Positions 45,866 through 54,889 of a stretch of DNA of 64,000 nucleotides are shown here, in pieces. The position numbers were made by a program, and so were the translations under genes. The DNA is from Shinella sp. WSJ-2 (GTDB taxonomy: Bacteria > Pseudomonadota > Alphaproteobacteria > Rhizobiales > Rhizobiaceae). The DNA lies in contig NZ_QWBU01000002.1 of the NCBI RefSeq assembly GCF_003432075.1, forward strand, positions 310,001 through 374,000, in the 5' to 3' direction. The first letter of the stretch is position 1; each line of letters begins with the position of its first letter. Under the pieces are notes generated by a model. It was not told where the DNA came from and ran no database searches. It was given only the letters and a program-made list of their open reading frames with translations.

Positions 45866-47059
45866 ATGACCTCTGCCGATCCGATTCAGAACCTTGCAAC
45901 GCTCATCCGCTGCCCCTCCGTGACGCCGGCCGAAGGCGGCGCACTGACGGCCCTTGCCGCCATGCTGGAGCCGCTCGGCTTCAAGGTGCAGCGCATGGTG
46001 GCGACCGAGCCCGGCATGCCCGATATCGAGAACCTCTACGCCCGCATCGGCACAGAAGGGCCGCACCTTATGTTCGCCGGCCATACGGATGTCGTGCCCG
46101 TCGGCGATGCGGCCGCCTGGACGCATGATCCGTTCGGTGCCGAGATTTCCGGCGGCGAGATGTTCGGCCGCGGTGCCGTGGACATGAAGGGCGGCATTGC
46201 CTGCTTCGTCGCGGCCGTCGCCCGCCATATCGCAAAGAACGGCCCGCCGAAGGGCTCCATCTCCTTCCTCATCACCGGCGACGAGGAAGGTCCAGCCGTC
46301 AACGGCACGATAAAGCTCCTGCAATGGGCCGCCGAACGCGGCGAGCGCTGGGATGCCTGCCTCGTGGGCGAGCCGACCAACCCGGACCGGCTTGGCGACA
46401 TGATCAAGATCGGCCGGCGCGGCTCCGTCTCCGGCACCGTCACCGTTCACGGCGTGCAGGGTCACGCCGCCTATCCGCATCTCGCCGACAATGCCGTGCG
46501 CGGCATCGTCGCGCTCACCGACGCGCTGATGCACCCGCCCTTCGATGCCGGCACGGAGGGCTTCCAGCCGTCGAACCTCGAAGTGACGACCATCGACGTC
46601 GGCAACCGCGCGACCAATGTCGTGCCCGGCAAGGCGACGGCGAGCTTCAACATACGCTTTAACGACACCTGGACGGCCGAGACTGTGATGGGGGAGATCG
46701 TGCGCCGGCTGGATGCCGCGGCCGCCGACGAGAAGCTGCGCCCCGGCCGCGCGCCGCTTTCCTACGACATCACCTGGGCCGAGCGCCCGAGCCATGTCTT
46801 CCTGACGCGCAACAACAGCCTGATCGCCTCCATGTCGGGCGCCGTCGAAGCCGTCACCGGCCGCGCGCCGAAACTCTCGACGACGGGCGGCACGTCCGAT
46901 GCGCGCTTCATCAAGGACTATTGCCCGGTGCTGGAATTCGGCCTCGTCGGCCAGACCATGCATATGGTGGACGAGCGCGTGGCGGTCGCCGATCTGGAAA
47001 CGCTGACCGTGATCTATGAAACCTTCATCCAACGCTGGTTCGGCGATGCCCGGACTTGA
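45866..47059 (+). CDS. dapE: Succinyl-diaminopimelate desuccinylase
   Basis: The product is 397 aa, an M20 zinc hydrolase that releases LL-diaminopimelate from its succinyl derivative. Metal ligands appear in FAGHTDVVPVGD, GRGAVDMKGGIACFV and ITGDEEGPAVNGT; the dimerisation lid follows, and a late His lies near VGQTMHMVDERV. ATG 45866 is preferred over GTG 45851 on family length. Its 3' end overlaps the next gene by 14 nt. Confidence 0.97.
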   Translation: MTSADPIQNLATLIRCPSVTPAEGGALTALAAMLEPLGFKVQRMVATEPGMPDIENLYARIGTEGPHLMFAGHTDVVPVGDAAAWTHDPFGAEISGGEMFGRGAVDMKGGIACFVAAVARHIAKNGPPKGSISFLITGDEEGPAVNGTIKLLQWAAERGERWDACLVGEPTNPDRLGDMIKIGRRGSVSGTVTVHGVQGHAAYPHLADNAVRGIVALTDALMHPPFDAGTEGFQPSNLEVTTIDVGNRATNVVPGKATASFNIRFNDTWTAETVMGEIVRRLDAAAADEKLRPGRAPLSYDITWAERPSHVFLTRNNSLIASMSGAVEAVTGRAPKLSTTGGTSDARFIKDYCPVLEFGLVGQTMHMVDERVAVADLETLTVIYETFIQRWFGDART

Positions 47060-47642
47060 TGAGGTCCTGTACTATTTGACCGGCGTTCTGCTGCTATTGA
47101 AACAGAAGCAGGATGGTTTCGGCTGGCTGGACCTGACGATGCGCGGTTTCGCCCGCTCGTTCTGGGCCATCGTCTGGTGCCTGCCCGCCTTCGCCGTTAT
47201 CTGGGCCTCGTGGCGGCTCTATTATCTTGCTGGCATGCCCGCGGAGACCCATGCCGGGCTGAACTTCTTCATGAAGCTTGCCTTCATCGATCTCGTCGGC
47301 TGGCTGCTGCCGCTGGCGTTGCTGGTCGTGCTCGCCCGTCCACTTGGCTATGGTAAATACTTGGCAACCGTTGTGACGGCGAGCAACTGGATTGCGGTGC
47401 CCTTCGCCTATGCCGCCGCAATCCCGTTTGCGCTGACGCTTGTTCTACCAGCAAGTGCTACCTTTTCCGGCCTGCTGCTCTATGTGATCTTTGGCGCAAG
47501 CGTCGTGTTGCAATTCCGGCTGGTGTGGATGTGCGTCGGCAAGCAGACGCTGCTCGCTGCTGCCATCACGGCAATTTTCGTGTTGCCGCCAATGATCGCA
47601 GGACAGGAATTGCAGGGGCTGCTCGGGACCCTGCCGGCTTAA
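47046..47642 (+). CDS. Hypothetical inner-membrane protein overlapping dapE
   Basis: This 198-aa protein has about five hydrophobic helices (for example [56 protein letters not shown]). I do not recognise a named family. It starts inside the dapE coding end (14-nt overlap) and its stop overlaps the truA stop on the other strand at the shared TTAA (47639-47642). Tight coupling to dapE suggests coexpression with diaminopimelate synthesis, but no role can be assigned. Confidence 0.8.
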   Translation: MPGLDEVLYYLTGVLLLLKQKQDGFGWLDLTMRGFARSFWAIVWCLPAFAVIWASWRLYYLAGMPAETHAGLNFFMKLAFIDLVGWLLPLALLVVLARPLGYGKYLATVVTASNWIAVPFAYAAAIPFALTLVLPASATFSGLLLYVIFGASVVLQFRLVWMCVGKQTLLAAAITAIFVLPPMIAGQELQGLLGTLPA

Positions 47643-48382
47643 TAATCCACAGCCATGAAGTAGAGGCCGTCCGGCGGCGCTACGGGGCCGCAGGCCTTGC
47701 GGTCGCGCGCTTCGAGTGCTGTGCGCACGTCCTCCGCAGTCCACTTGCCTTCGCCGACCAGCTTCAGCGTGCCGGCAAAGGAGCGGATCTGGTTGTGCAG
47801 GAAGCTCTGCGCCGAGACGCGCATCTCGATGAGATCGCCGCTGCGCGTCACCTCCAGCCGGTCGATCGTGCGGATCGGGCTGTTCGCCTGGCACTGGGCG
47901 GCGCGAAAGGTCGTGAAATCATGCCGGCCGACCAGCATCTGCCCGGCTTCATGCATCGCTTCGTGGTCGAGATCCTTCGCGACGAACCAGGCCCGGTGCG
48001 CCTCCAGCGCCAGTGGTGCCTTGCGGGAGATGATGCGATAGAGATAGTGCCGCTTCTTCGCGGAAAAGCGCGCGTCGAAATCATCCGGCACTTCGGCCGC
48101 ATCGAGAATGGCGACGCGCTCGCCCGCCATGCCGAGATGGGCGTTCAGCGCGTTGCGCAGCGTGTGTTCCTTCCAGTCGCGGGAAAGATCGGCATGGGCG
48201 ACCTGTCCCCTGGCATGCACGCCGGAATCCGTGCGCCCCGCGCCGCGAATGGACACGGTTTCGCCCGTCAGCGACAGGATCGCCGCCTCGATGGCGCCCT
48301 GCACGGAGGGACCGTTGTCCTGTCGCTGCCAGCCGACATAGGGCGTGCCGTCATATTCGATGCGCAGGCGATAGCGCGGCAT
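47639..48382 (-). CDS. truA: tRNA pseudouridine(38-40) synthase TruA
   Basis: This 247-aa synthase modifies uridines 38-40 in the tRNA anticodon arm. The catalytic Asp is in [18 protein letters not shown] near residue 53; YEYDG-type N-terminus appears as [17 protein letters not shown], and [13 protein letters not shown] is the C-terminal motif. It shares 1 nt with fmt (TGATG), so the def-fmt-truA genes are coupled. Confidence 0.97.
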   Translation of the reverse strand: MPRYRLRIEYDGTPYVGWQRQDNGPSVQGAIEAAILSLTGETVSIRGAGRTDSGVHARGQVAHADLSRDWKEHTLRNALNAHLGMAGERVAILDAAEVPDDFDARFSAKKRHYLYRIISRKAPLALEAHRAWFVAKDLDHEAMHEAGQMLVGRHDFTTFRAAQCQANSPIRTIDRLEVTRSGDLIEMRVSAQSFLHNQIRSFAGTLKLVGEGKWTAEDVRTALEARDRKACGPVAPPDGLYFMAVDY

Positions 48383-49326
48383 CAGGAAAGGACCTGACCC
48401 GCCGCGACGGGCGTGCCGCGCAGGAAATCGCCGGCATCGAGCGGCTTGCCGCCGGCCTTCTGCAGGCGCACGAGCCGCACCGCACCGCCATCGCCGCAGG
48501 TAATGGTCAGCTGATCGTCGATCACCGTGCCGGCCGGCTTGCCGGGCGTTTCAGCGGCAAGGGCGCTTGCCAGAACCTTCACACGCTCCGGCTTGCCGGC
48601 GATCGGCAGCTCGAACCAGGCGCCGGGGAAGGGCGAGAGGCCACGGATATGATTGTGCACGTCGCGGGCCGAACGGGAGAAATCGATGCGTGTCTCGGCC
48701 TTGTCGATCTTGGCGGCGTAGAGCACGCCGTCGTCTGCCTGCGGCGTCAGCGTCAGGTCGCCGGCCTCGAGCTTGCCCATGGCGTCCGCCATCAGCTTGC
48801 CGCCGGCCTGCATCAGCTTGTCGTGCAGTTCGCCCGCCGTCATCGTATCGGTGATCGCGACACGGCTGGTCATTGCGACGGGACCGGTGTCTAGCCCCTT
48901 GTCCATCTTCATGACCATCATGCCGGTCTCGGCATCGCCCGCCATGATCGCCCGCTGGATGGGGGCGGCCCCGCGCCAGCGTGGCAGGAGCGAAGCGTGG
49001 CCGTTATAGCAGCCCAGACGCGTGCCCGAGAGGATTGCCTCCGGCAGCAGCAGCCCATAGGCGACGACGACGGCCACATCCGCATCCAGTTCGCGAAACG
49101 CTTCGCGATCGGCCTCTTCGCGGAAGTTGACGGGCGTGCGGACAGGAATACCGAGCAGTTCGGCGGCCTGATGCACCGGCGATTTCACCAGTTCCAGGCC
49201 GCGTCGGCCGGCGGGGCGGGGTGGCTGCGAATAGACGGCGACGATCTCGTGGCCGGCCTGCTTGAGGGCCGCAAGCGTCGGAACGGAGAAATCCGGCGTG
49301 CCCATGAAAATGATGCGAAGGGCCAT
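48382..49326 (-). CDS. fmt: Methionyl-tRNA formyltransferase
   Basis: The protein is 314 aa and formylates initiator Met-tRNA with 10-formyl-THF. The catalytic loop is in [20 protein letters not shown] and the later [16 protein letters not shown] supplies the Asp; the N-terminus [15 protein letters not shown] is typical. A C-terminal OB domain binds tRNA. def lies 29 nt upstream on the same strand, pairing formylation and deformylation. Confidence 0.97.
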   Translation of the reverse strand: MALRIIFMGTPDFSVPTLAALKQAGHEIVAVYSQPPRPAGRRGLELVKSPVHQAAELLGIPVRTPVNFREEADREAFRELDADVAVVVAYGLLLPEAILSGTRLGCYNGHASLLPRWRGAAPIQRAIMAGDAETGMMVMKMDKGLDTGPVAMTSRVAITDTMTAGELHDKLMQAGGKLMADAMGKLEAGDLTLTPQADDGVLYAAKIDKAETRIDFSRSARDVHNHIRGLSPFPGAWFELPIAGKPERVKVLASALAAETPGKPAGTVIDDQLTITCGDGGAVRLVRLQKAGGKPLDAGDFLRGTPVAAGQVLS

Positions 49327-49355
49327 CGGTCAGCCTCCGTGAGGTTAAGGCGGCC

Positions 49356-49880
49356 TCAGAGCGCCTTGCTGCCGCGCAGCTTCGCGGCCTTGGTGAACTT
49401 GCGGATCACCATTTCGCGCTTCAGCTTGGAAATATGGTCGATGAACAGCACGCCGTTCAGATGGTCGATCTCGTGCTGCAGGCAGGTGGCGAGCAGGCCG
49501 TCGGCCTCCGTCAGCTGCTCCTTGCCGTCGCGGTCGAGATGTTTGACGGTGATTCCGGCCGGGCGTTCGACCTCGGCATAATAATCCGGGATCGACAGGC
49601 AGCCTTCCTCATAGACCGAACGCGCATCCGTGGAGGCGACGATTTCCGGGTTGATGAAGACGAGCGGCTGCTTGTCCTCGCCGTCCTTCGATACGTCGAG
49701 CACGAGCATGCGCCGCGCGACACCGATCTGGATCGCGGCAAGGCCGATGCCGGGCGCATCGTACATGGTTTCCAGCATGTCGTCGGCGAGCTTCTTCACC
49801 TCGCTGTCGATGGTCGCGATTGGGCTCGAAACCTGGCGAAGGATCGGATCGGGAAGGATAATCAGCGGCTTGATGGTCAT
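49356..49880 (-). CDS. def: Peptide deformylase
   Basis: The product is 174 aa. All three active-site motifs are present: [10 protein letters not shown] (around 45), EEGCLSIP with metal ligand Cys94, and QHEIDHLNG with His136 and His140. It removes formyl groups from nascent protein N-termini at the ribosome. It heads the def-fmt-truA group and is divergent from rmuC across 122 nt in which I see no clear promoter. Confidence 0.97.
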   Translation of the reverse strand: MTIKPLIILPDPILRQVSSPIATIDSEVKKLADDMLETMYDAPGIGLAAIQIGVARRMLVLDVSKDGEDKQPLVFINPEIVASTDARSVYEEGCLSIPDYYAEVERPAGITVKHLDRDGKEQLTEADGLLATCLQHEIDHLNGVLFIDHISKLKREMVIRKFTKAAKLRGSKAL

Positions 49881-50002
49881 GCGCCTCCTTAGCGCGGTTT
49901 TTTGGCGCTTTCAATCGGCTTGGCCTGTACGACGCGGCCGGCACATCGAATTTGTTCACGTTATGATCTGGTTTCCGCGGCAAACCATGGTATGGTCGCT
50001 GC

Positions 50003-51196
50003 ATGATTGATCCTTCCTTCGATAGTCTCGTCGCCTCTCTGCTCGCGCGGCTCGGTGGTCCCGGCCCGGTGCTGGTGCTGCTTGCAGCCGTGCTTCTCGG
50101 CACATTCGCTCTGCTATCGGCACGCCGCAGCCGGGCGCACCGACGCGAAGAGGCCGCGATGGCGGAGCAGCGCTTCACCGAACTCCTGAAGGCGCAGACG
50201 GAAATGCAGGGACGTGTGGCGGCCATGGCCGAGGTCTTCGGCGCCAAGCAGTCGGAGACCAACCACGCGATCAACGCACGGCTCGACGGGCTGACCCAGC
50301 GGCTCGGCCAGTCGATCTCCGAGCAGACCCGCGCGACGCACGAGAACCTGCGCCGCCTGCAGGAGCGGCTTGCCGTCATCGACACGGCCCAGACCAACAT
50401 CCAGTCTCTGGCGAAGGATGTCGTCGGCCTGCAGGCCATCCTCTCCAACAAACAGACCCGTGGCGCCTTCGGCCAGTCGCGCATGGAGACCATCATCGCC
50501 GACGCCCTGCCGTCGGGCGCCTACCAGTTCCAGGCGCAGCTTTCCAACGGCGTGCGGCCCGACTGCACCATCCGCATGCCGAACGGCCAGCCGCCGCTCG
50601 TCGTCGACGCCAAATTCCCGCTCGAAGCCTGGAACGCGATGTCGGATGGGCGTTCGCCGGAGGCGGCCAAGGCTGCCGCCCAGCAGTTCCGCCGCGACAT
50701 GGAAATCCATATCCGCGATATCGCCGAAAAATATCTTCTGGCCGGCGAGACGCAGGACACCGCTTTCCTCTTCGTGCCATCGGAATCGATATTCGCCAGC
50801 ATTCACGAGAATTTTGAGCCCGTCGTGCAGAAGGCGCACCGCGCCCGCATCGTCATCGTCTCGCCCTCGCTCTTGATGCTCTCGGTGCAGGTGCTCCAGG
50901 CGCTTCTGAAGGACCAGCGCATGCGCGAGCAGGCCCATGTCATCCAGGGCGAGGTCGTCAGGCTGATGGACGATTTGACGCGGCTCGACGACCGGGTGCG
51001 CAAGCTGCACGGTCATTTCACGTCGGCGCAGAAGGACGTGGACCTGATTCTCACCTCGACGGAGAAGCTTGCGCGCCGCGGCGCGCGCATCGGCGAGCTG
51101 GAATTCGAGACGGTTTCGGCGCCTTCTCCACAGGCGGAAGCAACAGTTGAAAGCCGGTCAGGCCAGTTGCGCCTGAGGATAGTTGACGAAGACTGA
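50003..51196 (+). CDS. rmuC: RmuC-family DNA recombination protein
   Basis: This 397-aa protein has an N-terminal membrane helix (about 12-35), a long coiled coil (about 45-130) and the RmuC nuclease-like domain with LPSGAYQFQAQLSNGVRPDC, LVVDAKFPLEAW and the FVPSESIFASIHE motif (PD-(D/E)xK fold). RmuC limits inversions at short inverted repeats in E. coli. It is divergent from def, a regular rhizobial arrangement. Its end lies 43 nt before the ribokinase start. Confidence 0.93.
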   Translation: MIDPSFDSLVASLLARLGGPGPVLVLLAAVLLGTFALLSARRSRAHRREEAAMAEQRFTELLKAQTEMQGRVAAMAEVFGAKQSETNHAINARLDGLTQRLGQSISEQTRATHENLRRLQERLAVIDTAQTNIQSLAKDVVGLQAILSNKQTRGAFGQSRMETIIADALPSGAYQFQAQLSNGVRPDCTIRMPNGQPPLVVDAKFPLEAWNAMSDGRSPEAAKAAAQQFRRDMEIHIRDIAEKYLLAGETQDTAFLFVPSESIFASIHENFEPVVQKAHRARIVIVSPSLLMLSVQVLQALLKDQRMREQAHVIQGEVVRLMDDLTRLDDRVRKLHGHFTSAQKDVDLILTSTEKLARRGARIGELEFETVSAPSPQAEATVESRSGQLRLRIVDED

Positions 51197-51239
51197 TCGC
51201 CTCGGGCAGTGTCCGGCGGAAACAACAGGGGCAACTCTC

Positions 51240-52142
51240 ATGATCACCGTCTTCGGCTCCATCAACATGGACCTCATCGCCACGCCAGAACGCCTGCCGA
51301 AGCCCGGTGAAACCGTCATGGGCACAAGCTTCACAACCGCCGCCGGCGGCAAGGGTGCCAACCAGGCGCTCGCCGCCCGCCGCGCCGGCGCGATGGTACG
51401 CATGGCCGGCGCCGTCGGCGACGACCGCCTCGGCAGCCAGGCACTCGCGCTGCTCGCCGATGCCGCCGTCGATCTCAATGCGGTGCGCTCGGCAGCCGAA
51501 GCCACGGGCACCGCCCATATCCTCGTCGCCGAGGATGACGGCGAAAACGTCATCGTTGTCGTGCCCGGCGCCAATGGCACGGTCACCGAGGAAGACGCCA
51601 AGCGGACTGTCGGCGCCATGACGCGCGGCGACTATCTGATGCTGCAGTTCGAAATCCCAAACGCCTCCATCGAGACGGCCCTCGTCGCCGCCAAGCAGAA
51701 GGGCGTCACCTCGATCATCAATATAGCTCCCTTCAGCGCGGAGGCCCGCCGCCTCGGTGCCATGGCCGATATCCTCGTTGCCAACGAGACGGAGTTCGAC
51801 CTGTTCGTCGGCAAGGGTGAACTGTCGGACGAGGCGCGCGAGGCGACCCTGCGGGCGTTGCATGCCGAAAGCAGCCAGACGATCATCGTGACGCTCGGCG
51901 CCGATGGAGTCATCGCGATCCGCAAGGGCGAGATCTTCCGCGCTTCCGGCCTTACCATCGAGCCGGTCGATACGGTGGGGGCAGGCGATACGTTCTGCGG
52001 CTACCTTGCCGCCTCGCTCGATACCGGCCTTGCCTTCAAGGATGCGCTGCGCCGGGCCTCCGTCGCAGGCTCGCTTGCCTGCCTCAAACCTGGCGCTCAG
52101 CCGTCGATCCCCTTCGCCGCGACCGTAGATGCGAATATCTAA
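51240..52142 (+). CDS. rbsK: Ribokinase (PfkB family)
   Basis: The product is 300 aa. The N-terminus ITVFGSINMDLIATPERLPK, the GGKGANQALAARRAGA motif (PfkB signature 1) and DTVGAGDTFCGYLAAS (signature 2 with catalytic Asp) fit ribokinase, which makes ribose-5-phosphate. ATG 51240 is chosen over 51183 by alignment. No ribose transporter is nearby; the nucleoside hydrolase at 42143 could supply ribose. Confidence 0.92.
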   Translation: MITVFGSINMDLIATPERLPKPGETVMGTSFTTAAGGKGANQALAARRAGAMVRMAGAVGDDRLGSQALALLADAAVDLNAVRSAAEATGTAHILVAEDDGENVIVVVPGANGTVTEEDAKRTVGAMTRGDYLMLQFEIPNASIETALVAAKQKGVTSIINIAPFSAEARRLGAMADILVANETEFDLFVGKGELSDEAREATLRALHAESSQTIIVTLGADGVIAIRKGEIFRASGLTIEPVDTVGAGDTFCGYLAASLDTGLAFKDALRRASVAGSLACLKPGAQPSIPFAATVDANI

Positions 52143-52186
52143 GGACAGTGCAACTGCGACGTCACCGGGATTTCGCAGATAGAAAA

Positions 52187-52215
52187 TCAGGCATCGCATT
52201 GCGTGCGATGCCTGA
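52187..52215. repeat. Perfect 12-bp hairpin after rbsK
   Basis: TCAGGCATCGCA (52187-52198) pairs with TGCGATGCCTGA (52204-52215) around a TTGCG loop. No T-tract follows on the plus strand; on the minus strand ATTTTC follows. It may block or attenuate transcription between rbsK and the chemoreceptor, or be a palindromic repeat. The rest of the 286-nt gap is AT-rich near 52250-52275 and shows no gene. Confidence 0.6.
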
Positions 52216-52428
52216 GAATTCAGCCAGTTGAGCCACTTCGTGGTGTTAGCGTTTGGTTATTTATTAATATTTTATCGGTTACTGAAGTCTTCAGACACCG
52301 CGCCTTGAAGGGGGTGGTCCGTCTCTGGCGCTGGTCCTGCGCCGCGCACTCCATGATGGAGATCCCTGCCCAGTGAATGTGCTTCTTCGTGGCTGTCCGC
52401 CACGGACGTCTATCATCGTGAGGATTTC

Positions 52429-54759
52429 ATGTTCAAGTTCAAGGCCAAGTCGCTCGCGACGAAGCTCATCTTGGTCACCGGCGGCACGATCGCCTTGGTG
52501 ATGCTTGCTTCCAACACCGTCCTGATCGGCCAGACCCAGAGCCGTGTTTCCGATCTCGTCTATACGCAGGCCGATACCGAAGCGAAGGCGATCGCCTCCG
52601 ACATCGCCGCCGATATCGGCGCGCTTGCCGGTGCCGCGCGCGCCATGGGCGGTGTCATCGAGCAGGGCCAGGCCGCGGGCTTCATGGATCGCAAGAACGT
52701 CGTTGCCATCCTCAAGGCCAACACTGAGAAGAACAGCTTTGCACTGGGCAGCTGGTTTGCCGAAGAGCCGAATGCCTTCGACGGCAAGTCGCGCGGCATG
52801 GCGGAACAGCTGGAGACCGGCACCCACAAGGACGGCTCGTTCAATCCCTACTGGACGAAGCGCAAGGACGGTAACATCACGCTGTCGACCTTCGAATCCG
52901 ACTACAAGGCCGAGTGGTACTCGCTCGCCGCCAAGAGCGGCAAGGGCGCCATGAGCCAGCCCTACCAGGAAACGTCCACCGGCGACGGCCTGACGATGGC
53001 TTCCATCGCCTATCCGGTCAATGTCAATGGCAAGATGATCGGCGTCACCGGCGTCGACGTATCGCTGAAGACCCTCTATGAAAAGCTCAGCCAGCTGAAG
53101 CCCTTCGGCGAAGGCCGCGTCATGCTGGTCTCCCAAGGCGCCAAGTGGATCGTCGCGCCGACGGTCGAGCTGCTGATGAAGGAATATGACGGCGAAGGCA
53201 ACGAGGTGGTGAAGGACTCGTTGGCGACCGGCAAGATTGGCCATATCGCCAACCTCACCTTCGGCGAACTCGCCTCCTTCGACCGCGTCGTCTATCCGTT
53301 CGCGCTGCCCGACATCAACACGACCTGGGCCGTCATTGTCGACGTGCCGCGCGCCGCGATCAACGCGCCGGTGCAGGATCAGACCTTTATGATGATCATC
53401 GGCGGCCTGATCGTTCTGGGTGCCGTGCTCGCTGGTCTTTATTTCGCGGTGCGCACCTTCGTGCAGAAGCCGCTCGCTGGTCTCGTCGCTGACGTCGCGA
53501 CACTGAGCAACGGCGTCTACACCCAGCCCATCGCCGGCCAGGACCGCTCGGACGAAACCGGCTCCGTCGCCAAGGCACTGGAGGGCTTCCGCCACCAGCT
53601 TGCCGATACCAAGCGCCTGGAAGCCGAAGCCAACAGCCAGCGCCAGCTGACGGAGGCCGAACGCGGCCGTTCGGAAGCCGAGCGCGCCGAATCCAGCGCC
53701 CTGCAGCGCGATATCGTCGCCCGCCTCGGCGACGGCCTCGCACAGCTGTCGACCGGCAACCTCACCTTCCGCCTGTCGGGCGATTTCCCCGGCGAATACG
53801 GCAAGCTGAAGACCGATTTCAACTCGGCCATCGCCAGCCTCGAAGAAACGATCCAGACGGTCAACGCCTCGGTCGGCAATATCGGTGGCGGCACGGGCGA
53901 GATTTCCCGCGGCGCGGCCGACCTGTCCCACCGCACCGAGCAACAGGCGGCCAGCCTGGAAGAGACCGCTGCCGCCCTCGATCAGCTGACCTCGCAGGTC
54001 AATTCGAGTGCCGACAATGCCCGCGTTGCCGCCAAATCCGTGGAAACGGCCAGCAGCGACGCCAGTAAGTCCGGCGAGGTCGTGCAGAAGGCGATCGCCG
54101 CCATGCATGGTATTGAGCACTCCTCGGGCGAAATCTCCAACATCATCGGCGTCATCGACGAGATCGCCTTCCAGACGAACCTGCTGGCGCTGAATGCCGG
54201 CGTCGAGGCGGCGCGTGCCGGTGAAGCCGGCAAGGGCTTTGCGGTCGTGGCGCAGGAAGTGCGTGAACTCGCCCAGCGCTCGGCCAAGGCGGCCAAGGAG
54301 ATCAAGGCGCTCATCAACACCTCGGAGGTGCAGGTGCGCGAAGGCGTGGATCTCGTCGGCAAGGCCGGCGAGGCGCTGGAAAACATCGCCGATCAGGTCA
54401 TCCAGATCAACGGCCTGATCCGCCAGATCTCGCAGTCGGCCTCCGAACAGGCCGTCGGCCTCAAGGAGATCAACTCGGCCGTCAACCAGATGGATCAGGT
54501 GACGCAGCAGAACGCCGCGATGGTGGAAGAAACCACCGCCGCGTCGATGGCGCTGAACGACGAAGCACAGACGCTGAAGTCGCTGGTTGCCCGCTTCCGC
54601 GCCGGAGCCGCTGCGGCAGCTGCCCAGCCGATGCAGCAGGCTGCGCGTCCGCAGGCCGCCGCGCGCAGCAGCTACCAGGCACCGCGCACGACCGCCCGCG
54701 CCATCCCGCAGGTCGCCGGCAACACCGCACTTGCCCAGGACAACTGGGAAGAGTTCTGA
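52429..54759 (+). CDS. Methyl-accepting chemotaxis protein with Cache sensor and CheR-docking tail
   Basis: This 776-aa chemoreceptor has a first transmembrane helix (about 15-35), a large periplasmic dCache-type sensor (about 40-315, including FNPYWTKRKDGNITLSTFES and GVTGVDVSLKTL), a second helix (about 320-345), HAMP regions and a cytoplasmic hairpin whose tip reads IDEIAFQTNLLALNAGVEAA. Before it lies a Gln/Glu-rich helical stretch. The C-terminus DNWEEF matches the NWxxF pentapeptide that tethers CheR and CheB, after a flexible Ala/Gln/Pro linker. The ligand is unknown; dCache domains often bind amino acids or organic acids. Confidence 0.95.
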   Translation: MFKFKAKSLATKLILVTGGTIALVMLASNTVLIGQTQSRVSDLVYTQADTEAKAIASDIAADIGALAGAARAMGGVIEQGQAAGFMDRKNVVAILKANTEKNSFALGSWFAEEPNAFDGKSRGMAEQLETGTHKDGSFNPYWTKRKDGNITLSTFESDYKAEWYSLAAKSGKGAMSQPYQETSTGDGLTMASIAYPVNVNGKMIGVTGVDVSLKTLYEKLSQLKPFGEGRVMLVSQGAKWIVAPTVELLMKEYDGEGNEVVKDSLATGKIGHIANLTFGELASFDRVVYPFALPDINTTWAVIVDVPRAAINAPVQDQTFMMIIGGLIVLGAVLAGLYFAVRTFVQKPLAGLVADVATLSNGVYTQPIAGQDRSDETGSVAKALEGFRHQLADTKRLEAEANSQRQLTEAERGRSEAERAESSALQRDIVARLGDGLAQLSTGNLTFRLSGDFPGEYGKLKTDFNSAIASLEETIQTVNASVGNIGGGTGEISRGAADLSHRTEQQAASLEETAAALDQLTSQVNSSADNARVAAKSVETASSDASKSGEVVQKAIAAMHGIEHSSGEISNIIGVIDEIAFQTNLLALNAGVEAARAGEAGKGFAVVAQEVRELAQRSAKAAKEIKALINTSEVQVREGVDLVGKAGEALENIADQVIQINGLIRQISQSASEQAVGLKEINSAVNQMDQVTQQNAAMVEETTAASMALNDEAQTLKSLVARFRAGAAAAAAQPMQQAARPQAAARSSYQAPRTTARAIPQVAGNTALAQDNWEEF

Positions 54760-54784
54760 GGCGAAGCCAAACGAACCTAACAGG

Positions 54785-54812
54785 AAGGCCGGCGGAAACG
54801 CCGGCCTTTTTT
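54785..54812 (+). terminator. Intrinsic terminator after the chemoreceptor gene
   Basis: AAGGCCGGCG (54785-54794) pairs with CGCCGGCCTT (54799-54808) around a GAAA tetraloop, with T continuing to 54812. It ends the plus-strand unit. Confidence 0.92.
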
Positions 54813-54828
54813 GTTTGCGATGCCGGCG

Positions 54829-54861
54829 CAAAAAGACGCCCCGGTTTTGAGGCCGGGGCGT
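54829..54861 (-). terminator. Intrinsic terminator for the EF-hand gene
   Basis: On the minus strand a 9-bp stem ACGCCCCGG/CCGGGGCGT (54853-54861, 54836-54844) is followed by CTTTTTG. It lies 28 nt past the EF-hand stop, back to back with the chemoreceptor terminator. Confidence 0.88.
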
Positions 54862-54889
54862 TCAGTCGGACGTGCTGTCGGGAAGAAGG

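Noticed and set aside
52291-54831. Minus-strand open frame of 846 codons opposite the chemoreceptor gene
   Set aside because: Antisense to a receptor with all expected domains; produced by biased codon use.
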